Assembly (NCBI GenBank): GCA_944472155.2
Contig: OX235272.1
Location: forward strand, 104,352,020 to 104,416,019
Length of the DNA stretch: 64,000 nt
Origin: Trichobilharzia szidati
Taxonomy: Eukaryota > Platyhelminthes > Trematoda > Strigeidida > Schistosomatidae
Direction: 5' to 3'
The notes beneath the pieces are model-generated. The model had not been told where the DNA came from and ran no database searches. It saw only the letters and a list, made by a program, of their open reading frames with translations. The translations under genes and the position numbers were made by a program. Position 1 is the first letter of the stretch; every line of letters begins with the position of its first letter. Below are positions 33,411 to 45,854 of the stretch, in pieces.

Positions 33411-36400
33411 GTAAACTATTAATTTCTGCTGAAATTCAGCTGTAATTCTGTCTCCTTTTCTAGTTGGTTTGCAGTTCATTTATGCGGTTGATGTAAGCAT
33501 TACTGTTCAATGTTTTTATATTTCATACTAATTTACATACTTACATATACATATATGCTCACTGTTCTAATAGATAGATAGATATTCATATATAAAGTAG
33601 CATAGTTATTTGTTATGCGTCGGTGGCACAACAGTAAAATGTTCGCTAATCAGGCATAATGTGGTTCGGGGTTCGATCCTAAGCTGACAAGGCACTCCTT
33701 TACCTTGCTAAGCCAGTAATAACACTAGTAAATCGGCAAGGTTAGCAGCCCCATCCTGTAAAAGTAAACACCAATGCTACTGAAACATAAAACGTCTTGC
33801 TTGAAGTCTCCTGTGTTTCGCTGGGGACGTAAACGAATGAAAAATATGATAAAAAATAGTCATTCGTTAAAAAATACATACTTGCTGCTTGGTTAACTTC
33901 ATGAGAAAGTACTTAGAAGTGTTTCCTACACACTATAGAAGATAAATGTTTAAAACTAGGGCTCCTAGTGGTGTTGTCCCTATAAACAACGGTAATTGTG
34001 GAATACGATCCAGGTTGATTTTAAGACACTGATAAAACTGACTAAAAGTCGTGAATTTCATTATGAGACAGACTAAGGATAACTAGTTATGTATGTAACA
34101 AACCAAGTTTACTTTTAACAGTTTTTGTATTTCCCAGTGTGAATGAAAAACAAAACGATATCGTTGGTATTACTGACGTTTCACTATTTAATGCTGATGC
34201 TGCTATTAGCTTCATCAAAGTAGTATTATTAAACCAGAATTTACAAAATCCACTCAGCTGGCATTATATAACAACTTAATCATCCTTCATCAGCATGGGG
34301 TTGGCCAACTGATAAAGATAACAAAACCAGGTTTAAATTGTTGGATTTGATAGGCCTATATACTAATGGAACTGCTAATCACATTCGTGTTGATTTTATC
34401 ATTTCCTGGGAGTGAGAGGGGTGTTGTAACCTGGTCAAATTCTGTTTTAGTCCGTCATTCCTATTCAACTCAGACAATTTGTATTTTCATTTGATATGAA
34501 CTGCTTCCCATGATATTAGACGTTCTCTGTGATTTCTGAAATCCTTCGGCATTATTTCAATATTGTCATAATCAATTTTATGACCTGATTCTATAGCTTA
34601 GCGTGTGAGCGACCTATGGCTGGTGATTTTTTAAGCTTTTATAGTTCAACTGGACTTCTCAACTACCGAGCAGACACTCACTCTACGGTCTTCGCTCCTT
34701 CTCATTACATTGATTTCTCTCTGACGAGGTTCATCCGATGTGTATCACATCACATCACATTGCAAGCATTTTATTTTGTAGACACAATTAGATTGAGAAT
34801 GCTTAGGGAATTGGCGATCTTTCACATGAACTAGGTTGCTTTGTGGTGTGTGTGTGTGTAAGGGAGAGACTTTGACGTTTTGGAGAAAACTCCATTGTTG
34901 TGCTTACTGAGTACTTTTCTTTTCTGATACCTTCTAACGTATCTGATGGTCTATATGGAATGACGATATTTTAGATGCATGTTTTCGGAATACGTTTTCG
35001 ACGATGTTTAATGTAGGTTTTGATTTTGTTAATGAAGTTGTTTGGGTAGTTATTTTCCTCTCAAGAGGATTTTTAGTGATGTTTAATATTTCTTCTTCTT
35101 TTGTTCCCTGCTCATCCGTTAACATCGAAGTGTATGGTCGTCTAAGAAGACTTGAAACAACTGGTATCATTGCGCTGATTTGGTGTGATGAACCGAAGTC
35201 TAAATATTGGTCGGTGGGAGTGGGTTTTCTTCCTGAATAGATATATGTATATACTGTGATATCCCTTTTCCCTCCTCTTAACTAAGCAGTCTAGAAATGT
35301 TAGTTCACCAAAGTCTGATTCTACCTGCTTTGGAAGTAAACTGAATGTTCAGTTTCTCCAAAAAGGAATTACGTACATCAAATTTTAGCACAATGAAAGT
35401 GTCATTAACGTATCTCAGCCATATTTTAGGCATGAGTATGCTTGAAAAGATGTCATCTCCAAATGTATTCATGAAAAGATCAGTGACTAGTGGGGAAACT
35501 GGTGGACCCATAGAAATACCACTTGTCTGTTTATATCAATTCCCTTTAAACCTAAATCAAATACCTCTCAGATAGAATTGCTAACTTTTAATAATTCCAC
35601 TGATGTCTGGTGGATGTCTTTGTGATAGAGTTGTGTCTGGTTCTAGTAAACTGAAAGTGATATCAAGACTTTCAGTAATAGGAATGCTGGTATATAATGA
35701 GTTAAAAGCATAGCTTACCATAATATCTTCTTGATCAACCTACCGGTGTTCTGTTTTGCACTTGAAAACATATGAATCTTTTATAAAATTTTGAGTGCAG
35801 TTTTGCAGTGATTGTAATATCGAAAACAAGTATGTGGAAAGGTTGTATTTTGGTGATGTGAGTTGGCAAAATCGACTACTTCTCTTAATGGCACGGTAGG
35901 TTTATGTAACTTTGGTTGACCATAGAATTTCTTAGGATTCATAAAATCTTAGTTTTTGGTTTAAACAGGAGAGAATTTCGAATTTCGGGGCTTTAATTCT
36001 TGAACATATACCTATCGAAATAGTCCAACTGATCTCTCTTTGACTCTCCATTCAAATCCCTCAATAAGCAAAGTCAGACTACTGTGAGAGAAGTTTCAAG
36101 ATAAGATGAATTACAGACTAACTGCGAATAACCTTTTGAGTTACAAAACAGTTAAATCTCTTATTCAAATATTTAGGAGCATATATGTTCTTAAAATGTT
36201 ACTTCTAAGTTTACATTGATTTGTTAGCTGATTTGCATTCAACCCAACTTTTCTGTTCATGCTATATATTTCATACTGTGCGTAAATTATTCAACTTCCA
36301 CTCTACCTTATTATATTTTAAAAAATCAAGGCTGAACACCTCTCCAGTCCTCCATCTGATGACTTGAGTAAGTTGATTCTTTTTGTGTATCATTTGTCAA

Positions 36401-39400
36401 TCTTATCTCCATACACCTTTAGAATGTGAAGTATGCGAAGGCCTAGTCAACATAGGAAAGTTATACCTCTTATCTCCAAAGGTCACTAGAATACTTGACA
36501 ATTTCACTTGGAAATTTTGCAGGTTACCAGGAATTGTTACGAAAAGAGTGAGTTAAATATTTAGTGTGTAAAGCTATGAATCAATAAACAAGTCAGTAAA
36601 TATATTCTTTCAAACATCTATAAAACAGAAAACGATTGAGCAAAGATTATCCTTTCCGATAAATTCCTCTTCCGGCTCCACAATTATATATATGTTTATA
36701 TACATAGAATATTCTAGAATAGTAGCCAATAACACTATTAGTGTTTCTTAAGTAATATCGATTTGTAAAGTAAGATGAATGTAATTACAGTTCATTAAAG
36801 ATGCTTAAATTATAATATTAATATTAAAAATATAGTAGCAAATAGAATATCAACTAAAATTAGGGAAATTTCTACAAAAATTGAGGATCATTCAAACCTA
36901 GATGGCCAAAGTGAGGATAATGTTTGAACTAGCTTCTTTTGGATGCACAAATTAGGCTTCTTAATGTGGATCCCAACAGCCAGTTTCAGCAATATTTAGT
37001 AGTCGAACTCTTAAGGCGAGATTGAGATCTGTTGGTATGCAATAAACAACCCTGAAAGCCTGGTTAACATCATTCTTGTGTTCTGTATCCACAAGATGAG
37101 ATAGTACAGCGCTGCGAATAGCAAAGGACGAACGAAATCTGTAGAACACAAGATTGATGTAAACCAGGATTTCAGAGTCATTTATCGCATACCAACAGAT
37201 CGCAATTTCGCCTCAAGAGTTCGACTGCTAAATATTGCTGAGACTGTTGGAATCCATATTAAGAAGCCTAATTTATCCATCCAAAAGTAGTTAGTTCAGA
37301 CATTATCCTTACCTTGGCCATCTGCGTTTGAATGATCCTGAATCTTTGTGGAATTTTCCTAATTTCAGTTGATATTCTGTTTGCTACCAAATCTTTATTA
37401 TTAGAATTTAAACATCTTTAATGAGTTGTAATTGCATTCATCTTACTTTACAACTCAATATTATTTTTCAAAAACCAGTAATATTTTTATTGACTACTAA
37501 TCTAGAATATTCTAGGTATATAAACATGCATATGCAATAGTAGAGCCAGAAGAGGAATTTATCGGGAAGGATATTCTTTGCTTAATTATTTTGTGTTTTA
37601 TAAATATATTCTTATCTAAAGTGATTTATATAATATGTGAGAATGCTTGTTTGTACCACTTTAACCGATGTTTCCTTTTGGATGGCTAGTGCCTCGGCTA
37701 TGCCCAGATGTCTTAATTTTACTCCCTTTCATAGGTTTGATCGAATTCTGCGTATATTATTTTGAAGGATTTTTTCGAATGGCGGTGAATATCTTGAACT
37801 GGTCAGATGTCCTGTCACACTGAACTATATACACGTACTATGGGCCAAATGGTAAATCTCCCTCATGAATACTATCCAGGCTGGCGAGTGAAAAGAGAAC
37901 GAGAACGCGTGTCTAGTTCAATGTTTACTTTATTGAGTGAAAATGACCACTTGCTGAGACATATCTTGCAAATATAAGCAGAGTGTTATATAACACATCG
38001 ATATACTTAATACTTTTCTCGGAAACCACTCAAGCCTTCTTACGATAAATGCTCGTAGGCAAAACGCTTTGAGGTTATGTTAGAAAAATCAAATAATTTA
38101 ATCTGACTTTAAGCAAACATTGGTCGAAAGGAAATAAGAATGGAACTTGTACACTACAGTAGAGTATAATTCCACTGTGAGTAAAATTTATTTTGATTAA
38201 TTCTCACAGTGGTGTTATGCGGTAATATTTACTACTGATGACCACGTTTTGAGCATAGTTCATTATTCCTCATAATCACATCAGGATACTCACACAATTT
38301 TCAAACTTCCTTTTAAATGATTCCGCTATTTCTCATCTCTTGATATGACTGGTAGTAGTAGTACTTTCGATATTTCTAGTATGAGTGACGAGTCTGAACG
38401 AAGATTCAGTTTGTAATCAACCTCTCTTTATCTCCACCTGCCTATTTAACTTCTTAGAATTCTAACCCTCTCGCACTCTATTGTGTGCTTGTGGGTTGAT
38501 GCATGCATACAGTGCAGTTGTTGAGTTTTTGTTCTAAATTACCTATCTTCGTGGGATCATTCATTCTAACCTTAGCTAAATTCTTATGTTCTGACACAAA
38601 ATCTGACTACTCCTGACCTAGTAGTCTAACGTAGGTGATTGACTTAACTCACAGTCATTGCAAGGTATTTTGAAAATTGTATGACTTTGTTTAGTTGGAT
38701 CAACCGAAAGAGTCCTTTAACCAACAGAGATTGTCCTTACCTGAGTAAGTTTGTAGGTTTAAAAGCCACCAGCCTAATTCTTGCTTTGTTAAGAATCCTA
38801 CTTAGAAAGGGTCTCAGATGTACCGTCCTTATATGGTAAAACTACTGTAGATAGCTTATATTCTTTCCTATTTATGTTATCATTATTAGTTTCCGCATTG
38901 ATTGTATTTCGCTTTTGACCTTTTCTGATCTTTCTAATGAATTTTTTAAAATAGTTAGTTATTTAATACCAACCAGCTATTCTTCTATCTGTTTCATTTC
39001 ATCATTTAGATCTTCTTTTGTATTACTTAGTGCTATTGCTCTGTTTGTTATACGGATAACTAAGTCTGCCACACAATATTAGGGGAAAGGGTTAAAATTC
39101 TAAAAAGTAATGTAAGTAGGTGGAGAGAGAGGTGGATTATGGAGTCCTTGTTAATCGAGTCTACACCCAACGCGTGCAATAGGATGCAATAACTCATCAG
39201 TCATACCAGAAATATGAAAGATACTACTACCAATCAAACCAAGAGATGAAAAATAATAGAATTATATAAAGGAAGTTAGAAAGTTGTTTGGGTCATCAGT
39301 AGCAAATATTACTGTATAACACGGTGTGAGTTAATCCAAATTAATTTTACCCACATTGGTCAAAATCGTACACTATGTTTTAAGTGATCACAATACCACA

Positions 39401-42400
39401 GAAATTTATATTTTTAATTTAGAATAGATTGTTAAATCGGCATAAATTACAGTCTAGGTGTGATTATGTCTTTGACTGGTCACTACTTAAACAGTTAGAT
39501 AGTTCTATGCCACTTGAAATTTCACAATTAGTTTGACAACAGCTTCAAAATATGTGAATTTTGCCTTCAGTTAAACTTAATAGCATAGCTAGATAATAAT
39601 GTGAATGACGGAGGAGTACTTTACTTGCTTGTAAGGATTATTTACAATTCAATAAGATATCTCCTGTGGCGAATGCTGGTGACGTGCGGGTTTATTTTTC
39701 ACATGTTTTTCTAAGGGATTTGATTCCTTTTTCAAGTCTGACAACCAATTGATATTATGGACGATTGAGTCAGATCCCGGTAGTTGAGAATGCTATAAGA
39801 GCTTGCCTTGTACATGGAAGGTCCTAGGTTAGAACTCCTGTCGGTGGGTGCGTACTGATTAAAAGTCAGTCTCAAGCTAGGCTGACGGAACATGTGGTTC
39901 TCCAGTACTCCTTGCTGGTTTTCAATGGTTCCGTAATTGATATGAATCCGTCGTCAAACTTAATAAATAAATCAATTCCCTGCAAATCAATTCTTGAAAA
40001 TTAGAAAAAAGAGCGGGGAAATATATCCCTTTTCAATTCAACTGCTTCTTTACCATTGACTGGCTGGTTGGCTGTACACTAATACATAGTGGTCTTTCAC
40101 ACCAAAATCTTTTCACCAATAAAGTCGTTATCTCAGTTAATCAGTTTTAGGTATAGGTGAATAATGGTGGGTGAAATTAAGAGGTTAAAAGTCATCAAAA
40201 CAATTAACTAATAGGTGTTATTAACAAGATATCTAAGTTTTGAAAGAGGGAGGAGTGAAGCGTAATTATCAACGAAATTCAAGATAAGTTAATTCTTAGT
40301 CGTTAACACCAAGTTAATATGTACCCAACAAATTCGTGAAATAGCCATGATGACTAAGAAGAATAGGATGACTCAGAAGAATTACGTAAAACACAAACAA
40401 AAAGGTTAATGGAATTAGCTGGAGTTGTAAAAATAAGCAAAGTCAAGAGACAGTAACAAAGGGAGGGGAAAAATTGTTTTTAAAAACTTAACGTATTATG
40501 TAATTGTCCATGGCAACGAAAGGGGCTGTAAAAATTCCTTTCGAATTCACACATAGATTTGGCTTGTTCAGATGAATTCCGATCGCCTCTGCTGTATGTG
40601 AAACTCATACTCGTAGACCATGCGGCGTGAGGTCGGGTGAAATACGATAAATAACTTTAAAGCCTTCGTTAGAGTCAACTTGATGTCCAGGTCAGCTTTA
40701 TTCGCACCTCTGCCAAACCAAGATCAGAGGTGTTCAGAAATTCGACAATGAACTTGGCTAATTGTACGTCCAATGATCGATCCTATGGCATCACCATCTG
40801 ACTGTCTATATAAATTCTTTATTGAATCACTAGGCCAAGTCCTAGCGGATTTCTCCTGGCGAGACTACAGAATGGTTCTCTTAAAAAAGTAATATATTAT
40901 GGTGATTTCAATTGCACGATTTGTTGACTATACACTTAGAGCTGTGAAGAAAGTAAGTGAAGCTTGGGGATATATTGGATAAATTCAATAAAGCACATCT
41001 TGAAGATGAGACCCGAAACTAGACAGGCTGGCTGGCTGACGAAACAGCTGGCTGTCCAGTGCTTCTTGATTCGCCATAATTCTTTAACTGATATCAATCC
41101 ATGGCCAAAACTTCAGTAAACTAAAATATAATAAAATAAGTATACAGTTAGTTATGAGTCTGCTCTAGCTGAATGGGACTGAAGAAAACGGAGTTGAAAT
41201 TAGTCATTTATATACATAAGTATATATTTACATGTTCATGATTAAATATAATATAACTTGGACTGTATATTATCATTCTCTCTTCAATTACATTTTGATT
41301 TTCATAGTGTATCCCTTGGGCACAAGATATTCTGAATAGAAGCTTCTACAATGTTTTAAAAACTGACTCCGCTCTAGTTTGTGAAGTATGTTTTGTTTTT
41401 GTTTGTAAAAATTAGTTCAGCTGTTGTTTTTAACCTTCTTGGGGAGAAGGGGGGTCAGTGGGTAGAGTGTATACATAGAGAATAGGTGCATTAGTTCACT
41501 TGAAATACTTTCAATGGAATTTGACTGAATTTTATGCTTGAACTAACACAACTGTGCACTTATTACAAGCAATATCATTAGGTACACTGTCCTACTCAAT
41601 CAGATTTAGCAAAAAAATACTTATTGTGAATTTACGGCTCACAGGTAGAATGCTAGCCAGCCACGTAGGTGGTTCGGAATTCGATCCCTAATCGATGGAC
41701 TCATCCTTTACCTCGTTAAGCTAGTAATAAGACTGATGAAGAAGTAAGGTTGGAGGTGCATGAGGCTAGCAACCTCATCTTGCAAAATTAAATACCATTT
41801 TTATCGAAACTTCAAAGCTCTAGCTTTAAACCCTATGTTCCACTGCGAACGTAAAGGAATAAAAAGAAAGACTTATATACATATGTATATATGCAGAAAC
41901 ATCTTAATCACCATAAATGGGAGAAATCTGAAGGAAGCAACCTCTCTTACCTGGAAGGCATCGTTTCAACTACAGGCTGACGGAACAGATGAGGATATCA
42001 AAGAGAGTATCGGGAAGGGAAGGCAAGCTTTTATTACTCTAATCAAGTCTGTGTGGATATCAACAACATTACTCAGTATGAAAAATAAGATCCGGATTTT
42101 CAACTCCAATGTGAAGTCAGTCAGTGCTACTCACTATACGGATCAGAGACTTGACGTCACGCTGCGTCACGAAGGGCACTTCAAAAAATCTACAAACATA
42201 CATCAACAGCTGTCTTCGCTCAATACTTCGCTCAAGATCAGATGGCTGGCCAGAAAAGATCAGCAACAGGAATCTCTGGCAATGAGCGAACCAACCAACT
42301 GAGCAGGAACCAATTGTGCAACAAATATGCAGGGAGAAATGGAGGTGGATTATTGCCATACTCTGAGAAAACAAACCATTAAGTGAGTGATATCACACGC

Positions 42401-42787
42401 CAGGCCATCACTTGAGTGGAACCTGAATGGGAAGGGGCAAGCTGGTCGTCAGTGTGAGGGTGACATGGAGGAGAAGATCAAATGAATAGGGCAGACTTGG
42501 AGCCGGATGATCAAAACGTTGGCAGAGAACCGAACGCGATGGGGACGTACACGGCTGAAGCCCTATGCTCCTCTAGGAATTAAAGGAAGTAATAATAATA
42601 ATAATGATTGCAACATATTAAGTCGTTTGTAGGGTTTTAAATCTTTGGTGTATAATCGAAGCCTTTGTCCCATATAGGGAGAACCTTCAATTTTCTCTTT
42701 CCCTGTTTATGCATAAATGTATGTGTATACATGAATTTTCACTAATATTTCCTATTTTAATTTTTCTAGTACGCTTTTCTTTGCTGA
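33371..42787 (+). CDS. Saposin-like type-2 gene 2 (complete SapB gene, six exons)
   Basis: Model: 33371-33410, 33464-33492, 36331-36367, 36423-36547, 41308-41385, 42770-42787 (stop TGA). All phases agree and the total is 327 nt, i.e. 108 residues. Exons 1 and 2 together give a signal peptide (hydrophobic core, then F-I-Y-A as a likely cleavage site). Exon 3 is a 13-residue polar linker. Exons 4-6 give one SapB domain with cysteines at relative positions 1, 4, 32, 42, 66 and 72, as in gene 1A, and one sequon (N-F-T). Introns 1 and 3 are 53 and 55 nt; the other introns are kilobases long and filled with PLE, SINE and RTE sequence. It is a secreted SAPLIP by family knowledge; lipid binding or membrane lysis is inferred. 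The first and third exons rest only on composition, phase and splice signals. Confidence 0.8.
33464..33492 (+). CDS. 29-nt microexon completing the leader of gene 2
   Basis: Strong acceptor TCTGTCTCCTTTTCTAG and donor GTAAGC, 53 nt after exon 1. It converts phase 1 to phase 0 and encodes G-L-Q-F-I-Y-A-V-D after the split Ile codon, giving a good signal-peptidase context (Y-A). Confidence 0.65.
33613..33845 (+). mobile_element. SINE type I
   Basis: TGCGTCGGTGGCACAACAG, GGTTCGGGGTTCGATCC and the tail GAAGTCTCCTGTGTTTCGCT. In intron 2 of gene 2. Confidence 0.75.
34130..36010 (-). mobile_element. PLE group J, fuller copy
   Basis: Minus strand: G-Q-P-K-L-H-K-P near 35920, F-N-S-L-Y-T-S-I-P near 35700, M-G-P-P-V-S-P-L near 35505, R-Y-V-N-D-T-F near 35410, then a linker and a damaged GIY-YIG end. 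In intron 2 of gene 2. Confidence 0.8.
36331..36367 (+). CDS. N-terminal linker exon of gene 2
   Basis: 37-nt exon, A-E-H-L-S-S-P-P-S-D-D-L plus the first base of a Lys codon, before GTAAGT. It plays the same role as 22245-22302 of gene 1A (phase 0 in, phase 1 out). The acceptor (AAAATCAAG) is only moderate, so the start is less sure. Confidence 0.6.
36423..36547 (+). CDS. SapB exon with Cys1, Cys4 and Cys32 (gene 2)
   Basis: 125-nt exon after CTCCATACACCTTTAG and before GTGAGT. It starts C-E-V-C-E-G-L-V, a classic saposin opening, and carries Cys32 in W-K-F-C-R. Length, phases and cysteine positions equal those of 22351-22475, although most other residues differ: an old paralogue rather than a recent copy. 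Confidence 0.85.
36640..37582. mobile_element. PLE fold-back, arms about 440 bp with 58-bp spacer
   Basis: Arms about 36640-37084 and 37143-37582 are reverse complements with small differences; both carry the group B C-terminus and 3' UTR (3' ends outward). Lies in the intron after the 36423-36547 exon. Confidence 0.8.
37670..37815 (-). mobile_element. Short PLE group C fragment
   Basis: Minus strand resembles 8630-8790 (F-K-I-I-Y region). Confidence 0.5.
38160..39370. repeat. Inverted repeat around a group E PLE fragment
   Basis: Arms about 38165-38465 and 39085-39365 are diverged reverse complements sharing the sequence that precedes the group E RT at 15820. The spacer holds a minus-strand group E 3' piece (38680-39065). 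Confidence 0.65.
39760..39990 (+). mobile_element. SINE type III
   Basis: Core GTACTGATTAAAAGTC and CCAGTACTCC, then the tail with GATATGAATCCGTCGTC. In gene 2 intron. Confidence 0.65.
40150..40995. mobile_element. PLE fragments head to head (copy B of 1-395)
   Basis: Minus-strand C-terminus and 3' UTR to about 40770, then a plus-strand RT piece. Confidence 0.55.
40995..41105 (+). mobile_element. SINE type III, 3' half with intact stem III motif
   Basis: Contains GACGAAACAGCTGGCTGTCC (about 41038-41057): GAAA, a 5-bp ACAGC/GCTGT stem and a GTC site as in hammerhead ribozymes; the first half is degraded. Confidence 0.6.
41308..41385 (+). CDS. SapB exon with Cys42 and Cys66 (gene 2)
   Basis: 78-nt phase-0 exon, C-I-P-W-A-Q ... 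L-V-C-E, with acceptor TTGATTTTCATAG and donor GTATGT. It completes the domain opened at 36423-36547 across an intron of about 4.8 kb. Confidence 0.8.
41635..41880 (+). mobile_element. SINE type I (copy B of 990-1258)
   Basis: Same insertion as copy A; tail CCCTATGTTCCACTG is better kept. Confidence 0.7.
41925..42606 (+). mobile_element. RTE-type 3' fragment (copy B of 1262)
   Basis: Ends GAAGCCCTATGCTCC and (AAT)n. In the last intron of gene 2. Confidence 0.75.
42770..42787 (+). CDS. Terminal exon of gene 2 with Cys72 and stop
   Basis: Y-A-F-L-C then TGA after ATTTTTCTAG. Gives C-x5-C with the previous exon. Identical to 2129-2146. Confidence 0.75.
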   Translation, partial: YAFLC

Positions 42788-42809
42788 AGAAGATCGCTTT
42801 TTAAGAAGT

Positions 42810-44340
42810 CAAGAAGTATATCTGATGTACGTAAGTCAGCATTCTTATCTGTGGTCATTTTCAATCTTAATTCAAGCATTGTGTGTCCGGCTTGACAAAT
42901 TCCACTAAGAAGCACCTCAAGCTAACGCATGACTTTATGAATATTTTAAGGCTTTGCACAAAAATTCTAGAGATAGCCTGGATTGATGTAGGTTGGGCCT
43001 CTTATAAGCTGGCTGCATTTATTCAGTGTCCAATATATTTCATGACAGTTCTCGTTAGAGTGATTGAAAGTAATCTGATGTAGTTGTGTTCCTTGAGCTA
43101 GATGGTTTATTCGCGAAGCTTTCACTGCCCTACTAGGCAACATCTTCAGGGCGTACTTCAATTTGATGAAGTGGGCACTTTAATTTCTCCACGGATTTAT
43201 TAGTCATCTTTCCTGGCTATTTTGGAAGTGATTGGATGTTTTTGTGTGTTTTCATACTCTCTAGGCTACTTGTATTGGTATTGATTGTTTCCTTGACTGG
43301 AAGTTTGACCCTTTGTGTGTGAGATTTCCTTCTTATCGATTGGTAATTTTTTTCTACATCAGTATGTCCATTAATAACGATTCACTAGAATACTAGGCAT
43401 CCAAAAATTCTCTGGCACTCTCGGTGTATCCTCTGGCTATTTTTTGAACATTGTTCCAGTCAAATTGATGTCCATGGTTGTCTGTATGCAGCGATATGAA
43501 GGAGTAGAAGTCATGACTTTTGCCATCTAGTTTGTGTTCATGGATGCGAAGACGAAGAGGGCGTTCACTTTGGCCAATTTAGTGTCGTTCGCAGTCGTTG
43601 CAATTTACTTTGTAGATGATGTTGATTTTATCTTCTTTCTCTGTTGAGTGTTTTGGCTGATATAGAACTGAGTGAAGTGATTTTGTTGGTTTATCTGCAA
43701 CATCAGTTCCTAAAGTTGTGAAGAGTCTTGCAGCGATTTCTGAGATGTCCTTTATGTATTACAGGGCGATTTTCTTTGTGTTTTTCTTGGGGGCCTTTGA
43801 TTTGGTTGGTTGGATTAGGGGTATTTCCTTTGATGAAGTTCCGTGGATATCCATTCTTTTGCAAGACGTCTATGAGATACCTTCCTTCAATTTTACTCAA
43901 GGCAGGAGTGCTGCAATGAGTCCTGGCTCTCCTGAATACTGTTTGTACACAACTCGTTTTGTCTGCTATTGAGTTGTTGCTGTTGTAACTGAGTATTTGA
44001 ACTGTGTGAATTGATTTTCTATAAACTTGAATTTCTTATTTTCCTGTAGTTGTTCATTTGACTAAGACATCGAAAAATGGGATTTTGTCCTCCGATTCCC
44101 ATTCTCTTGGGTATTTGATGTCTTTGAAGATGTTGTTTATTAAGTTGTGAATTTTCTTCAACTCGTTCACTTTGATAACCACCACTGTGTCATCAGTTTT
44201 ACATATCCGAATTTTAGTTTTGGTCTTCAGTAGGATTATGTTTTCGGGTCAGTGCATCACTGCTTCTGCACAATCAAACCTGAAAGTATTGCAATTACAT
44301 ATTTCACAAAAACGGGTTCGTCAGAGAAGAGAGTGATCAA
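42810..44340 (-). mobile_element. PLE group A remnant (copy B)
   Basis: Matches 2180-3620, frames more broken; starts just after the gene 2 stop. Confidence 0.7.
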
Positions 44341-44722
44341 TTACTAGAAAACGTATCGCTTTAAGAAATAAAGGATTACAGGTGCAAACTTGTGAGCATC
44401 GGTAGAATTTAACTATTTTAACACAGTTATAAATTAAATGGAGTCATCAGGCAAAAATCGGAGATTTTTGAATTGGGGATGTATGCTTAATTCACTCGCG
44501 AAATTAGGTTCTTTTGGCGCAACCTGATAAAAAATAACAAGACGTTTAAGGTGTTTTATACACTACTGTGATATATTAGCTGTATTTGTATGAATTATCA
44601 TTGATAAATATTTCCTTTGAAAAGCACAAGCATCTTGAGATGTCGGTATCCAGACACTGAATGGAAAACTTAACTAACTGTGACACAACCATTTAACAAT
44701 AATAATATTATGATAATAATAG

Positions 44723-45068
44723 TGTAACGACAGAAGACAAGGGCCACGCAACAGATCGTCTATTCAGAAAATCACGAGATATTTATAGATTTTTATGCAC
44801 ATTATTATTCATTATTGTCAGCAGAGAAACAACGTCTTCTGATTGGTTGTTTTCCTGCTGAAGGTTATTCTCTCATCTCTTTGTGGCCGTTTCTTAGACA
44901 TTCCGGTCTGTGAATCGTATCTGCCCATGTTACGTCTGCTGTGATTGGCTGTTGAGTCCCTCAGGGTAAGGCTTTTGTTCTTGTTCTCTCTCCTAACCTT
45001 GATTCGGGAGGTAAACACTGACGTAGATTGTTGTTTACAATTTTGCCTTGCAGACAGCTCTCACCACA
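44723..45068 (+). mobile_element. Solo LTR (copy B of 4278)
   Basis: TGTAACGACAG ... CTCACCACA; flanks ATAG and ATGG. Confidence 0.75.
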
Positions 45069-45854
45069 ATGGTAATAGTGGCTTTATTCTGAAAAAAAGT
45101 GCATTTCACATAATACAGGATATTCAGCGAGTTCCATTTCAAGGGAAATACCCCTTGTGTGGCATCTTCAAATAGGAGAATAATCGATAATACATCGTCT
45201 GAATCAATACTGTTCCAACCGAAGTATGCTTGCTTCAGTGCTAGCTACTCCACAGTGTTATTCCTCGATTTCCTTCGATAATATTCCCAGTTGTAGGTAG
45301 GAAATCATTTGAAATTGAGCACAAGTGTCGATTGTGACTTTTTGTGGTAATCAGAAGATTAGGACGATGTGAAATGAAGTAAAGCCGATGCACTCTGATG
45401 GATAGATAATTTAGATAGCCCGATGATTTAAGCAGGCTGCCAGGAGAGGTGTCATATGTGCAATCAGACATTCGGTTTTGTTGTTTATCTCATGTGTCTG
45501 ACAGAGACTGACTCTCTCTCATCCTTATCACATTGTTCTTCCATGACTAAGAACGATAAACTGTCCATCAGTCAAGCAGTCAGTCACTCAACACCTCAGT
45601 ATTTTTTATTCCCCTAACTTGGTATCCATCAGATAATGTAAAAATATGATAAGTGTAAATGAAAACTTTACACAGAATTCTACATCTTTATATTTTTGTT
45701 AAAAAAAATTACAAAACTTCATACTACTCATTGGTTTGAAGAAGCCAAAGCAAACTGGTCCATAAGAGTATTCGTCAGGTCAGCTGTAATGTTTACCTCT
45801 CTAATTTATCTGTAGCACTACACATAAATTATCATATCGTTATTACTCCTGTGG

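Noticed and set aside
39436..39540. Possible Cys42 exon (C-D-Y-V-F-D-W) for gene 2
   Set aside because: Weak acceptor and no closing cysteine; 41308-41385 fits length, phase and both cysteines.
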